Origin: Vreelandella neptunia | Lineage (GTDB): Bacteria; Pseudomonadota; Gammaproteobacteria; Pseudomonadales; Halomonadaceae | Direction: 5' to 3' | Length of the DNA stretch: 64,000 nucleotides | Assembly (NCBI RefSeq): GCF_022489065.1 | Contig: NZ_JAKVTW010000005.1 | Location: 62,001-126,000 of the forward strand | Part shown: piece after piece, positions 1 through 11,340 of the stretch | How the letters are laid out: each line of letters opens with the position of its first letter | How positions within the stretch are numbered: the stretch's first letter is position 1 | Translations under genes and position numbers: made by a program | Notes under the pieces: model-generated | What the model was told of the DNA's origin: nothing | Databases searched by the model: none | The model's input: the letters and a program-made list of their open reading frames with translations, nothing else

Positions 1-611
1 CGAATATCGGTGATGTTGGGGGTGAGTTTGACGATCACCGGCTTTGAGTAGTGCTTCTTACACCAGTAAGTAACTTTCTCAATCAGGTCGGGGTTTTGGC
101 CCACCGCCGCGCCCATGCCGCGCTCCGGCATACCGTGGGGGCAGCCCAGGTTGAGCTCGATGCCATCTGCCCCGGTGGCTTCTACCAGCGGCAGAATATG
201 CGCCCAGGCTTCTTCAATACAGGGCACCATGATGGAGACGATTAGCGCGCGGTCGGGCCAATCCTTCTTCACCTGGGTGATCTCTTTAAGATTGATCTCC
301 AGCGAGCGGTCAGTAATCAGCTCGATATTGTTAAAGCCGATGACTTCGCGGTTTTTACCGTAGTGAGCGGAGTAACGGGAAGAGACGTTCACCGCCGGTG
401 GTTCTTCGCCAAGGGTTTTCCATACCACGCCGCCCCAGCCCGCCTCATAGGCGCGTACCACATTGTAGGCTTTATCGGTGGGCGGGGCGGAGGCCAGCCA
501 AAATGGATTGGGCGCTTTGATGCCAGCAAAGTTCACCGACAGGTCAACGCCGTTAACAACGCTGTCGCCGCTGTTTTTCTTACCTGGGAAAGAGAGAGGT
601 GTGGTACTCAT
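1..611 (-). CDS. preA: NAD-dependent dihydropyrimidine dehydrogenase subunit PreA (partial, 3' end outside window)
   Basis: Catalytic subunit of the cytosolic enzyme that reduces uracil and thymine to dihydropyrimidines, the first step of reductive pyrimidine breakdown. The N-terminal part of the FMN-binding TIM barrel is visible: LASAPPTDKAYNVVRAYEAG near the start, then GWGGVVWKT, then the substrate-region motif ELNLGCPHGMPERGMG. The start ATG (611-609) overlaps the preT stop as ATGA, so the two subunits are translationally coupled. The gene runs off the left edge, so its C-terminal ferredoxin domain cannot be seen. The family call is firm because of the neighbouring preT, dihydropyrimidinase and ureidopropionase genes. 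Confidence 0.93.
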   Translation of the reverse strand, partial: MSTTPLSFPGKKNSGDSVVNGVDLSVNFAGIKAPNPFWLASAPPTDKAYNVVRAYEAGWGGVVWKTLGEEPPAVNVSSRYSAHYGKNREVIGFNNIELITDRSLEINLKEITQVKKDWPDRALIVSIMVPCIEEAWAHILPLVEATGADGIELNLGCPHGMPERGMGAAVGQNPDLIEKVTYWCKKHYSKPVIVKLTPNITDI

Positions 612-1987
612 GCGGCCTCCTGCTTGGCGGCGAGCGCTTGATGAATGGCGTGAGCCGCCAGCTTGCCGTGCTGAACGGCTTGTACGGTGAGATCCTGGCC
701 AGGTTTTACGCAGTCGCCACCGGCGTAAACACTGGGCAGTGACGTTTGGAACATCTCATTAACGTGAATACGTTCGCCGTCGCGAGCTAGCTCAGCGGCG
801 GTGGCGTCGCGTAGGCTTTCGCCTTCGAAACCCTGGCCGATAGCGGTGAAAATGGCATCAGCGGCGATCTCAAAGGTTTCGCCAGTGGGCGTCAATCGGT
901 CTGCTTGATCCGAGGTCTTGGCAAAACGCATACCCGCCACTCGGCCCTGTTCATCCAGCAGAATCTCGTCAGGCTGCGCCCAGGTGATCATGCGCACGCC
1001 GTTGGCCTTGGCAATCTCCTGTTCGTGGTCAGTGGCGGACATTGCCTCAACGCCGCGGCGGTAGACCAATGTGACTTCGGTAGCGCCCAGGCGGGCCATT
1101 TGGGTGGCCATATCGATCGCTGTATTGCCCGCACCAATTACGATGCAGCGTTTGGCCACAGTTAAACTACTCAGATCGTCGGACTGACGCAGGGTTTTGA
1201 TGTAATCCACGGCAGGCATCAGGCCTGGTGCGTCTTCCCCAGTGAGGCCCAAAATGCGGCTGGCGCCTAGCCCCAAGCCCAGAAACACGCTGTCATACTG
1301 CTGATGCAGGGTAGCAAGTTCGAGGTTATAGCCGAGGCGATGACCGTACTGAATGTCGATGCCACCGATCTCCAGTAGAAACTCCACCTCTTTATGGGCG
1401 AAATCATCGGTCATTTTGTAACGGGCGATGCCGTATTCGTTGAGCCCGCCGGGCTTTTGTTCGGCTTCAAAAATGGTTACCTGATAGCCCAACATGGCGA
1501 GGCGGTGGGCACAAGAGAGCCCCGCAGGGCCAGCGCCGACCACAGCAATATGGCGGCCAGTGCTGGCGGCGCGTTTAAAGGGATGGCCTTCAAACTGCAT
1601 ATGGTCGGTAGCATGGCGCTGGAGTAGGCCGATCAGCACCGGCTGGCACTCGGCATCGTGGTTGCGCACGCAGCTGCGTTCACAGAGGATTTCGGTGGGG
1701 CATACTCGGGCGCAGCTGCCGCCTAAAATATTGGCTTCCAGAATGGTTTCCGCCGCACCGTTAATATTGTTCTCACTGATTTGGCGAATAAAGCTAGGAA
1801 TATCAATATCGGACGGACAGGCCTCGACGCAGGGTGCGTCATAACAGTACAGGCAGCGTTGGCTTTCGATGATCGCTTGGCGATGGGTTAGCGGTGGGTG
1901 TAGATCGCTAAAGTTGCTTGTAAGCGTAGCTGGGTCGTAAGTACCGACCTCTTTTGCGCTGGGTAGATGGTTCAGTGGGCTAGTCAC
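608..1987 (-). CDS. preT: NAD-dependent dihydropyrimidine dehydrogenase subunit PreT
   Basis: Flavin and iron-sulfur subunit that passes electrons between NADH and PreA. It is 459 aa and resembles the glutamate synthase small subunit. The N-terminal cysteine region has C45, C48, C53, C57 and then C92, C96, C102, C106, fitting two 4Fe-4S clusters. An FAD-binding GAGPAG lies near residues 151-156 and a second dinucleotide motif (VIGAGNTAIDMATQ) near 285 fits NAD(P)H. A C-terminal YAGGDCV motif is typical of this flavoprotein family. It is the third gene of the minus-strand pyrimidine operon, 48 bp after hydA, and its stop overlaps the preA start. Confidence 0.93.
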   Translation of the reverse strand: MTSPLNHLPSAKEVGTYDPATLTSNFSDLHPPLTHRQAIIESQRCLYCYDAPCVEACPSDIDIPSFIRQISENNINGAAETILEANILGGSCARVCPTEILCERSCVRNHDAECQPVLIGLLQRHATDHMQFEGHPFKRAASTGRHIAVVGAGPAGLSCAHRLAMLGYQVTIFEAEQKPGGLNEYGIARYKMTDDFAHKEVEFLLEIGGIDIQYGHRLGYNLELATLHQQYDSVFLGLGLGASRILGLTGEDAPGLMPAVDYIKTLRQSDDLSSLTVAKRCIVIGAGNTAIDMATQMARLGATEVTLVYRRGVEAMSATDHEQEIAKANGVRMITWAQPDEILLDEQGRVAGMRFAKTSDQADRLTPTGETFEIAADAIFTAIGQGFEGESLRDATAAELARDGERIHVNEMFQTSLPSVYAGGDCVKPGQDLTVQAVQHGKLAAHAIHQALAAKQEAA

Positions 1988-2035
1988 AGTAGAGCCTCCG
2001 CTGTTTTATAGAAACAACAGTTATTTAAGCGTCGC

Positions 2036-4373
<2,338 letters not shown>

Positions 4374-4759
4374 GGGACGCCCCTCTAATTGTTGGTGTAA
4401 AGCGAAGAGTTATTAGATGTTGAGAATTAGTCTTAAAAAACTGACAGATAAGACAGCTTTTGTTGAAAGTATCGCTGTGTTGATGGTTTTAGCAAGTTTA
4501 TAGTGGTGGAGAGTAATAGCGGTTTTAACTCTTTGAGTTTGTTTGTTTTTATTATTAATCTACTGAATCTTCCCTTTTTTGGTGAACACATGCACCGTTT
4601 TGGTAAATATTTTTAGTTGTTTTTAATCAGTAGCTTGTTGTTATTTTGTCGCATGTTTTTAGCGTTGCGTTGTTTTAAATTGGTGCAAATATTTTTTTTG
4701 GCCTAGCTTTGTTTAGTGAGTTTTGGATTGGGAAAGCCAATATTTAAAGGTAACAAGCT

Positions 4760-4774
4760 AACAATAATATTGTT
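4760..4774. promoter_or_regulatory. Perfect palindrome, candidate operator
   Basis: AACAATA-A-TATTGTT: seven-base arms around one base, in the divergent control region. It is a plausible dimeric regulator site; the regulator is unknown, and the LysR gene beyond the permease is one candidate. In AT-rich DNA such palindromes also arise by chance. Confidence 0.35.
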
Positions 4775-4814
4775 GTCTTGTAAGGCAGCTTTTTAATCAA
4801 TGAGTTAAATGTAT

Positions 4815-4828
4815 TATTCAATTGAATA
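4815..4828. promoter_or_regulatory. Perfect 14-bp palindrome, candidate operator
   Basis: TATTCAATTGAATA is fully self-complementary and lies about 107 bases before the chosen permease start. It may be a regulator site or overlap a promoter element. The assignment rests only on symmetry and position. Confidence 0.35.
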
Positions 4829-4934
4829 GGCATGCTTATTGCTTAGGTGTTTAAGGACTGTACTTAAGAGCTCCACTACCGGGCAGGTTCGAATAAAAGT
4901 GTGGCTGGGCAACGCATTGCTGAGGAGACTTAAT

Positions 4935-6452
4935 ATGACGGGAACGACCTCTCAAATGGTAGATCGAGGCGGACTGATAGAGCTTGATGTAGGGGACGAT
5001 GTACGCAGTAGTTCACGATTTAATGAGGATATCGCGCCTACCCAGGCCAGCGAGCGCACCTGGAGTAAGTGGAATATTGCGGCGCTGTGGGTTGGCATGT
5101 CGATCTGTGTACCCACTTATACCCTGGGCGGGGTGTTAACCGCTTACTTCGGTTTAAGCGTGGGTGAAGCGCTGTTTGCCATTCTTTTGGCTAACATTAT
5201 CGTACTGATTCCATTGACTCTGAATGCTTTCCCTGGTACTAAATTTGGTATCCCATTTCCTGTTGTTTTACGCTCCTCATTCGGTATTTTAGGCTCCAAC
5301 GTTCCCTGCTTGGTGCGTGCATTGGTAGGTTGCGGCTGGTTTGGTATTCAAACCATGTTTGGTGGTTTGGCTATTCACCTGCTGTTGTCTGAGCTGATTC
5401 CTGCCTGGGCTGCGCTGGGTGGTATTGGCGAGGTCATCGGCTTTTTTGTCTTCGGCGCGATGAATCTATACGTGGTGATTCGCGGTGCAGAGTCGATTAA
5501 ATGGTTGGAAACTTTGGCGGCGCCACTGCTGCTGGCCGTTGGTATCGGGCTGATGGTGTGGGCGTGGCCGAATATGTCGATGACCGAGCTTCTCGCTCAG
5601 CCGCCATCGCGCCCTGAAGGGGCATCTGTTTATGGCTACTTCTTTGCGGGCTTAACCGCCATGGTCGGGTTTTGGGCCACGCTATCGCTTAACATTCCTG
5701 ATTTCAGCCGTTTTGCGAAAAGCCAAAAAGATCAAATAGCCGGCCAAATCATCGGGCTACCGCTGACAATGTTCTTCTTTGCCGCTCTCGGCGTAGTGTT
5801 AACGGCAGCCTCTGAGACACTGGTGGGTCAAACCGTTGCAGACCCTGTGCGGTTGATTGGCTACATCGACAGTCCTTTCTGGGTAGTGATGGCAATGTTG
5901 TTGATCATCATTGCCACAATCTCAACCAACACCGCGTCGAATATTGTTTCGCCGACCAACGACTTCCAGAACATTGCCCCTAAATTGATTAACCAGACCC
6001 GCGGTGTGCTGATGACCGGTGCGGTGGGTGTACTGCTTATGGGCTATGATCTGCTACAAAAAGCAGGTGTGATTCCTCCCGGCGTATCACTTGAACAGAT
6101 GTACTCCAACTGGCTGTTGGGCTATTCCAGCCTGCTGGGGCCGATTGCCGGTATTATGGCAGTGGACTACTTCTTGATTAAAAAGCAGCGTTTGGATGTG
6201 CCCAGCCTGTATATGGACAGCCACGCTTATCCTGCGGTGAATATTGCCGGTTTCATTGCCTTTGGCGTACCAGTGCTGCTGACATTGATTTCGCTGGTCA
6301 CAGGCACGATGAACTGGTTCTACGACTACGGCTGGTTTACTGGCTCTGCGCTGGGGGCAATTGTTTATTTTGTCGCAAGCCAAGTACTGGCGTCATCCCC
6401 ACAGGCTGGCCCTGCGCCAATCATGGCCAGTGAGGCAACCGAGCCGCGTTAA
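4935..6452 (+). CDS. NCS1-family nucleobase permease (uracil/cytosine/allantoin type)
   Basis: Inner-membrane symporter of the nucleobase:cation NCS1 family, probably importing uracil, thymine or a hydantoin for the adjacent catabolic operon. The 505-aa protein has about 12 hydrophobic segments. Family motifs include the early PTYTLGG, the helix-3 region PVVLRSSFGILGSNVPCLVRA and NIPDFSRFAKSQKDQ. I chose the ATG at 4935 because GAGGAG lies seven bases before it; the longer in-frame start at 4839 would add a basic leader with no good ribosome site. The gene diverges from the ureidopropionase operon and ends at a clear terminator. Exact substrate is inferred from context. Confidence 0.88.
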   Translation: MTGTTSQMVDRGGLIELDVGDDVRSSSRFNEDIAPTQASERTWSKWNIAALWVGMSICVPTYTLGGVLTAYFGLSVGEALFAILLANIIVLIPLTLNAFPGTKFGIPFPVVLRSSFGILGSNVPCLVRALVGCGWFGIQTMFGGLAIHLLLSELIPAWAALGGIGEVIGFFVFGAMNLYVVIRGAESIKWLETLAAPLLLAVGIGLMVWAWPNMSMTELLAQPPSRPEGASVYGYFFAGLTAMVGFWATLSLNIPDFSRFAKSQKDQIAGQIIGLPLTMFFFAALGVVLTAASETLVGQTVADPVRLIGYIDSPFWVVMAMLLIIIATISTNTASNIVSPTNDFQNIAPKLINQTRGVLMTGAVGVLLMGYDLLQKAGVIPPGVSLEQMYSNWLLGYSSLLGPIAGIMAVDYFLIKKQRLDVPSLYMDSHAYPAVNIAGFIAFGVPVLLTLISLVTGTMNWFYDYGWFTGSALGAIVYFVASQVLASSPQAGPAPIMASEATEPR

Positions 6453-6470
6453 AAAATGATGTTCGTTTTA

Positions 6471-6494
6471 AACCCGGCTTCGTGCCGGGTTTTT
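6471..6494. terminator. Bidirectional intrinsic terminator
   Basis: Perfect eight-base stem AACCCGGC/GCCGGGTT with loop TTCGT, followed by a T-run on the plus strand and by TTTAAAAC on the minus strand. It sits between the convergent permease and LysR genes and could end both transcripts. Confidence 0.85.
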
Positions 6495-6497
6495 ACG

Positions 6498-7400
6498 TTA
6501 ATTACTTTTGATCAAACGTAGGAAAGCATCAACGACGCGGTTGGGTCGGCGGTCGTGGCGGGTAATCAGTACAAACGGAATGCGATAGTGCTGAGTAGTG
6601 GCATGCAGTGCTCGCATCTTGCCCGCCGCCACCCACTGGGCGGCTACGTGTTCAGGTAAAAAGCCGATAAACCGCCCGGTAAGAATTAAAAAGGCCGCAC
6701 CTTCGCGATCTGATGCCGACGCACGTAGGCTAAGTGAATCGTGGGCTTGGCGCGCTTCAATAGGCAGCGGGTAGCGGGGTGAAATAGCTGGATAGCGGGC
6801 GATGTCAGCAAAATTGTTCGTATCATCGTGCTCAACAAACAGCGGATGGCCTGCTGCACAGTAAAGATACGAAGGCTCATCATAAAGGTGGCGGGTTTCT
6901 AAACTGGTCGGCAGGTTCACTGCGGGTACTACGCCGACATGCAGGTGGCCGTCCATTACGCCTCGAATGACGGCATCGGAAGGCTCCATATGGATATGCA
7001 GCATTACCTCATGCTCTGGCGCGCTAAGCTCAGCCAGCGCGTTGGTAACGTGCATGGCGGGTAGGGTCACCAGGTTGTCGGTAATGCCAATATTCAGCTC
7101 ACCTTTAATCGTCTGGTGCAGAGCATTTACATCACTTTTGAAGGTTTCAAGCGCAGTAAGCAACGTTAGTCCCGCCTGATAAATCTCTTTACCTTCCTCT
7201 GTTAAGCTAAACCCGCCGCGTCCTCGTTGGCAGAGTGAAAAGCCCAGCCTCCCTTCTAGGTCATTCATGTGCTGGCTAATCGCAGAGCGACTGATGCCAA
7301 GGGTCGTTTCCGCCGCTGTAAAGCCGCCGCATTCGACGACCGTTTTAAAAATACGGATGAGACGTATCTCGTAATCGCTCATTTGGCCCAGCGATGCCAT
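6498..7400 (-). CDS. LysR-family transcriptional regulator
   Basis: A 300-aa LysR regulator with an N-terminal winged helix-turn-helix (FKTVVECGGFTAAETTLGIS, then RSAISQHMNDLEGRLGFSLC) and a substrate-binding effector domain. I chose the ATG at 7400 because AAGGA is about seven bases upstream; an in-frame start at 7424 would add eight residues without a ribosome site. It converges on the pyrimidine permease and may control the pyrimidine genes, but nothing in the sequence proves that. Target and inducer are unknown. Confidence 0.88.
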   Translation of the reverse strand: MASLGQMSDYEIRLIRIFKTVVECGGFTAAETTLGISRSAISQHMNDLEGRLGFSLCQRGRGGFSLTEEGKEIYQAGLTLLTALETFKSDVNALHQTIKGELNIGITDNLVTLPAMHVTNALAELSAPEHEVMLHIHMEPSDAVIRGVMDGHLHVGVVPAVNLPTSLETRHLYDEPSYLYCAAGHPLFVEHDDTNNFADIARYPAISPRYPLPIEARQAHDSLSLRASASDREGAAFLILTGRFIGFLPEHVAAQWVAAGKMRALHATTQHYRIPFVLITRHDRRPNRVVDAFLRLIKSN

Positions 7401-7603
7401 AACAATTCCTTGGTACGTAGACAATCAGTGTATAACGTCACGCTTTTTAACGTATTACCTGCAATAAAAACTGATATACAACATAAGAGCACCACGTCAC
7501 TATCAAGGTAAGCCACCTTTCAGCGGATGTGGTGTATCGTTTCTCGTTATTTTTACACTGTATCAGGTGTCCTAAAGGGATACCTGGATAAGGCCTCTGC
7601 GCG

Positions 7604-10309
7604 ATGTCCGTTATTTCCATTGATGAAAATGATGATGTTCTAAAAGCGACAGACTCATACCGCCAACAGCGACGAAATGTGGTGGCGCTATATCTGCTGG
7701 CGCTTCTCGTTATGACAGTGCTTTTTGGTTGGTTGCTGCATGAGCAGTATCAGCAAGAAATTGAGGCCGCTGAATCGCGTATCACCGCGCGGGCCAATGT
7801 CGTGACCGAGTGGGCAAAAGGGGTCTTTGCGCAAAGTGGACAGGCTCTTTTTGGGCTGACCGAAATACTGGCGACACAAGAAATACCTGATAGCGACAAT
7901 ACTCAGCTGTTACAGCGCTCGCTAGAAAACCTAACCTCATATTTGCCTATGATCGATGAGGTAGGCGTATTTGATTCAGAAGGACGCTTGCTAGCGAGTA
8001 GCAGAGCAGGTAGGGATGCCGATATTGATATCAGCGAAACGCGATTTTTTAAAGTATTTCAGCATAGCCAGCAGCGAGAGCTGATTACGCCGCTCTACTG
8101 GTCAAAAAGTGATCAGCGCTACTACTTGTACCATGGCCGACGCGTTGATACGCCTACCGGTGATTTCGCTGGTGTGGCGGTCTCCAATATTGTTCCGGAA
8201 GTCTTTTCTGAATCGCTTGAGCAAATGAGTGTTTTTGACGGAGAAAGCATTTCTCTGGTCGACTCCGGTTTAAAGTTTATCGCTCGCTACCCAATACCCG
8301 GCGATCAATTTCCGGTTGGCAAGCAAATTGAAAGCTCTGAAACAGCCCAGCGGCTAGTGAGTGGCGATGCTACCTTCTCGTTAAGCGCTAAGTCACCTAT
8401 TGATGGTCGTGAGCGGCTATTCCGTATCCAGTGGGTAGGTGAGTATCCAATGCTAGCTGTGGTGGGGATTGATTTGCACGAGCTACTGAAGGCTTGGCGC
8501 CAGCGCGCCTTGATTTTAAGCCTGGTGATGCTCGTCATTGCGCTACTTGGCGCTTGGGGAGCGCGTCATTACCTGAGCCGTTTAGCGTTGACATATCAAC
8601 TGCGCCAGCGAATTGAAGAGCGTGAGCAGGCGCGCGCTGAAGCACAAATTGCCGCAGCGGCCTTCCAAACGCATTTAGGAATTTTAATCACTGATGCACG
8701 AGGCTGTATTCTCAAAGTTAATGAGACGTTTACGCGCATTACTGGCTATAGCGAAGCGGAGATAGTCGGTAAAAATCCGCGTATGTTCAGCACTGGTTTA
8801 CAAAACGCAGCCTTTTATCGTCGGCTATGGAAGGGCGTTATCAAGGCCGGTAATTGGGAAGGTGAAATATGGAGCCAGCGCAAAAATGGCGAGCTGTTTC
8901 CTGAGTGGCTGACCATTAGTGCTGTGTACAGTGTAGAGGGAACGCTGACCCACTACGTAGCGACTATGAGCGATATCAGTGAGCGCAAAGCTGCTGAGCA
9001 GGAGATTCATCAACTGGCCTTTTATGATCCGCTAACAGGACTCGCGAACCGACGGCTGTTTATGGATCGCATGGGCACTGCTCTCAAAGAGCTTCATCGT
9101 CATCAGCGTTGTGGAGCACTGTTATTTGTTGATATTGATAACTTCAAACAAATTAATGACACCCTAGGACATTATGCGGGAGACCAGTTATTACAAGGAA
9201 TAGCGCGGCGTATGGGTCAAATGCTGCGTGATACGGATACGTTAGCGAGATTGGGGGGGGATGAGTTCGCTGTTTTAATTGAAGGCATTGATGGTAGTTC
9301 CGCGCAAACCACTCAGCTTGCTGAACGTATAGCGAATAAATTACTGGCGATACTCAGTGAGCCAATTGAACTAGCCGAGGAGAGTATTACGATTACCGGC
9401 TGTATTGGTATTACATTGATGTCGAGTGGCGAACACAACGTTGATGATTATTTACAACAAGTGGATATGGCGCTCTTCCAAGCTAAAAATAGTGGCCGCC
9501 ATACGGTGTGCTTTTTTGATCCCGCTATGCAGGCAGCGTTACTAGCCCACGTAAGGCTAGAGGCAGATTTGCATCTTGCATTGGCCAACCAGCAGTGGCA
9601 ACTCTATTACCAGCCTCAAGTTAATCACCACGGCACGATTACAGGCGTGGAAGTGCTGCTGCGCTGGCAGCATCCTGAGCGCGGTCTGGTGTCGCCAGGC
9701 GAGTTTATTCCGCTGCTGGAAAGTACTGGGCTGATCAACGATGTTGGCGAATGGGTATTGGAAGATGCCTGTAAGCAGTTAGTCCGCTGGAGCGAGCATC
9801 CTAGGCTTTGTGAGTTGACGATATCCGTTAATATTAGCCCATTGCAGTTTCGCGATGATCACTTTTTGCGCCGTGTAAACGATGTGTTTGAACGTACCCG
9901 GGCGCCGCTTCATCGTTTAAAACTGGAAGTGACTGAGTCGCTTTTTTTGGAAGCACGAGACGATGCTCGCGATAAAATGCTTGCCTTAAAGGCACAAGGA
10001 GTGCGCTTCTCGTTGGACGATTTTGGCACTGGCTACTCTTCACTGGCATATTTGGCTCAACTGCCGCTTGATCAGTTAAAAATTGATCAATCCTTTGTTC
10101 AGCAGGTGCTTGAAAGTGAGGCCAACGCGGCGATTGTGGAGAGTACGATTGTCTTGGCGGAGAGTCTTAGCCTGGAAGTCATCGCCGAAGGTGTAGAAAC
10201 CGAAGCACAGCAGTCATGGCTACTAGACCACGACTGCCAAGCTTATCAAGGTTATCTATTTGGTCGCCCAGTAGAGGCTAAAGCGTTTGAGGCGATGATG
10301 TTGGCTTAG
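7604..10309 (+). CDS. Membrane-bound GGDEF-EAL protein with periplasmic sensor and PAS domain
   Basis: c-di-GMP signalling protein of 901 aa. Order: short cytoplasmic tail, membrane helix near 24-46, a periplasmic Cache-like sensor to about 290, second helix near 299-318, a coiled linker rich in E/R/Q, a PAS domain (about 345-460, starting FQTHLGILITDARGCILKVN), GGDEF at 551-555 and an EAL domain whose signature is E683-V-L. Downstream EAL motifs are complete: NISPLQFRD, DDFGTGYSSL and AEGVET. Both cyclase and phosphodiesterase activity are possible; EVL variants are often active in this family. The GGDEF codons contain a run of eight G. The start has a weak AAGG site. The 3' end overlaps the convergent CobW gene by four bases. 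Confidence 0.93.
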   Translation: MSVISIDENDDVLKATDSYRQQRRNVVALYLLALLVMTVLFGWLLHEQYQQEIEAAESRITARANVVTEWAKGVFAQSGQALFGLTEILATQEIPDSDNTQLLQRSLENLTSYLPMIDEVGVFDSEGRLLASSRAGRDADIDISETRFFKVFQHSQQRELITPLYWSKSDQRYYLYHGRRVDTPTGDFAGVAVSNIVPEVFSESLEQMSVFDGESISLVDSGLKFIARYPIPGDQFPVGKQIESSETAQRLVSGDATFSLSAKSPIDGRERLFRIQWVGEYPMLAVVGIDLHELLKAWRQRALILSLVMLVIALLGAWGARHYLSRLALTYQLRQRIEEREQARAEAQIAAAAFQTHLGILITDARGCILKVNETFTRITGYSEAEIVGKNPRMFSTGLQNAAFYRRLWKGVIKAGNWEGEIWSQRKNGELFPEWLTISAVYSVEGTLTHYVATMSDISERKAAEQEIHQLAFYDPLTGLANRRLFMDRMGTALKELHRHQRCGALLFVDIDNFKQINDTLGHYAGDQLLQGIARRMGQMLRDTDTLARLGGDEFAVLIEGIDGSSAQTTQLAERIANKLLAILSEPIELAEESITITGCIGITLMSSGEHNVDDYLQQVDMALFQAKNSGRHTVCFFDPAMQAALLAHVRLEADLHLALANQQWQLYYQPQVNHHGTITGVEVLLRWQHPERGLVSPGEFIPLLESTGLINDVGEWVLEDACKQLVRWSEHPRLCELTISVNISPLQFRDDHFLRRVNDVFERTRAPLHRLKLEVTESLFLEARDDARDKMLALKAQGVRFSLDDFGTGYSSLAYLAQLPLDQLKIDQSFVQQVLESEANAAIVESTIVLAESLSLEVIAEGVETEAQQSWLLDHDCQAYQGYLFGRPVEAKAFEAMMLA

Positions 10310-11337
10310 TTAGTTAATTCGCAGGGGGTTAGGCTCGCTTCGAGCCCGCTGCAGAGCGTGGTCAGTGTTTCGGGGACAATGACTTCTAAACGCGAGTCCT
10401 GACGCCAAGCGCTGCTTTCAACGCTGAGCGTGCCATCGGCGCGGTTAAGGCGCTTCCAGCCACTGTTAGTATGAAACACTCCTTTAATCCGCGCTTCGCG
10501 AGGCAGTTCTCCCAAGATTGCGGCGAGCCGATCCAGGTCGAAGCGCTCGCTTGGATGCCAACGCAGCCCTTTGCTGGTGTAACCCAGCGAAGTGCCGGTT
10601 TCACGCTGGGGCTTACCGGGCGGGGGCGGAAAATCAAAAAATGACCCTGCTAAACTGGGCGTTGCAGCCAGCTGTAGATGGCTGGCAGGCACGCTGATAT
10701 CGCTTGCTTCGGCGGTTCCGCTGCGTACCAGCAGCGCTATGGGTAGCTCGCCATGTACGGCTTCATGTAACCATTTACGCGGTGGCCAGCGCTGCGCCAC
10801 AAAGGCGTGCGCAGCGTTAAGCTGTGCTGGCGTGCTCTGGTCGAGCATAGTGAGGGCAACGGCGTCGGCCATATCGAGCTGGTCTCGAAAGGTGTCGTGT
10901 TGGCGCGCCCGGGTGTCATCTAATCGTCTGGGGTCGAGGGTGGCAATAATATCGCGCACCTCAACTACTTCATGGAAAGCTTCGCCACGCAGTAGATCCA
11001 GCAGGCCTGCCGGGTGGCCAAGGCCGGAGGGTTCGATGATGACCCGGTCAGGCTTGCTGCGGGCCAGCAGGTTTACTAACGCCGCTTGCAGCACAAAGGC
11101 GAGCTGGCAACACAGGCAGCCGCCTGGAAGGCCCTTGATAACCACATCATCGCGTGCGTCAAACATGGCTTGGTCGATACCGATTTGACCAAACTCGTTC
11201 ACCAGAATGGCCCACTTTTCATCCACAGGCTTCTGCGCAATGAGGCTGTGGATAAGCGTGGTTTTGCCGCTACCAAGAAAACCGGTAACGATATGTACCG
11301 GTACTTTAAATGTTGCTGCGCCTGCTGACACTGCCAA
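10306..11337 (-). CDS. CobW/COG0523-family GTP-binding metal chaperone
   Basis: G3E-family P-loop GTPase of 343 aa. The Walker A motif GFLGSGKTT is at 19-27 and the metal-binding GCLCC motif characteristic of COG0523 proteins at 73-77. A CobW C-terminal domain follows. The reading frame starts with TTG at 11337, or possibly GTG at 11331; the G-run ending moaA can act as ribosome site. It is the last gene of the fdhD-mobA-moeA-moaA operon, three bases after moaA. Family members insert or traffic zinc, cobalt or other metals, so a role in metal supply to molybdoenzymes is a reasonable inference but not shown. Confidence 0.85.
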   Translation of the reverse strand: MAVSAGAATFKVPVHIVTGFLGSGKTTLIHSLIAQKPVDEKWAILVNEFGQIGIDQAMFDARDDVVIKGLPGGCLCCQLAFVLQAALVNLLARSKPDRVIIEPSGLGHPAGLLDLLRGEAFHEVVEVRDIIATLDPRRLDDTRARQHDTFRDQLDMADAVALTMLDQSTPAQLNAAHAFVAQRWPPRKWLHEAVHGELPIALLVRSGTAEASDISVPASHLQLAATPSLAGSFFDFPPPPGKPQRETGTSLGYTSKGLRWHPSERFDLDRLAAILGELPREARIKGVFHTNSGWKRLNRADGTLSVESSAWRQDSRLEVIVPETLTTLCSGLEASLTPCELTN

Positions 11338-11340
11338 CGA

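Larger units (their letters stand above)
4374..4934. promoter_or_regulatory. AT-rich divergent control region of the pyrimidine operon and permease
   Basis: About 560 bases with no convincing gene, visibly far more AT-rich than its surroundings, with many T-runs. It separates the minus-strand catabolic operon from the plus-strand NCS1 permease and must hold both promoters. Two perfect palindromes lie on its permease side (4760-4774 and 4815-4828). I could not assign single -35/-10 pairs because AT-rich hexamers are too frequent. Confidence 0.6.

Noticed and set aside
4839..4934. Longer N-terminus for the NCS1 permease
   Set aside because: The added residues look like translated leader; GAGGAG before the ATG at 4935 settles the start.
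7564..7586. Imperfect hairpin AGGTGTCC/GGATACCT before the GGDEF-EAL gene
   Set aside because: One mismatch, short stem and no clear relation to a ribosome site or T-run; too weak to list.
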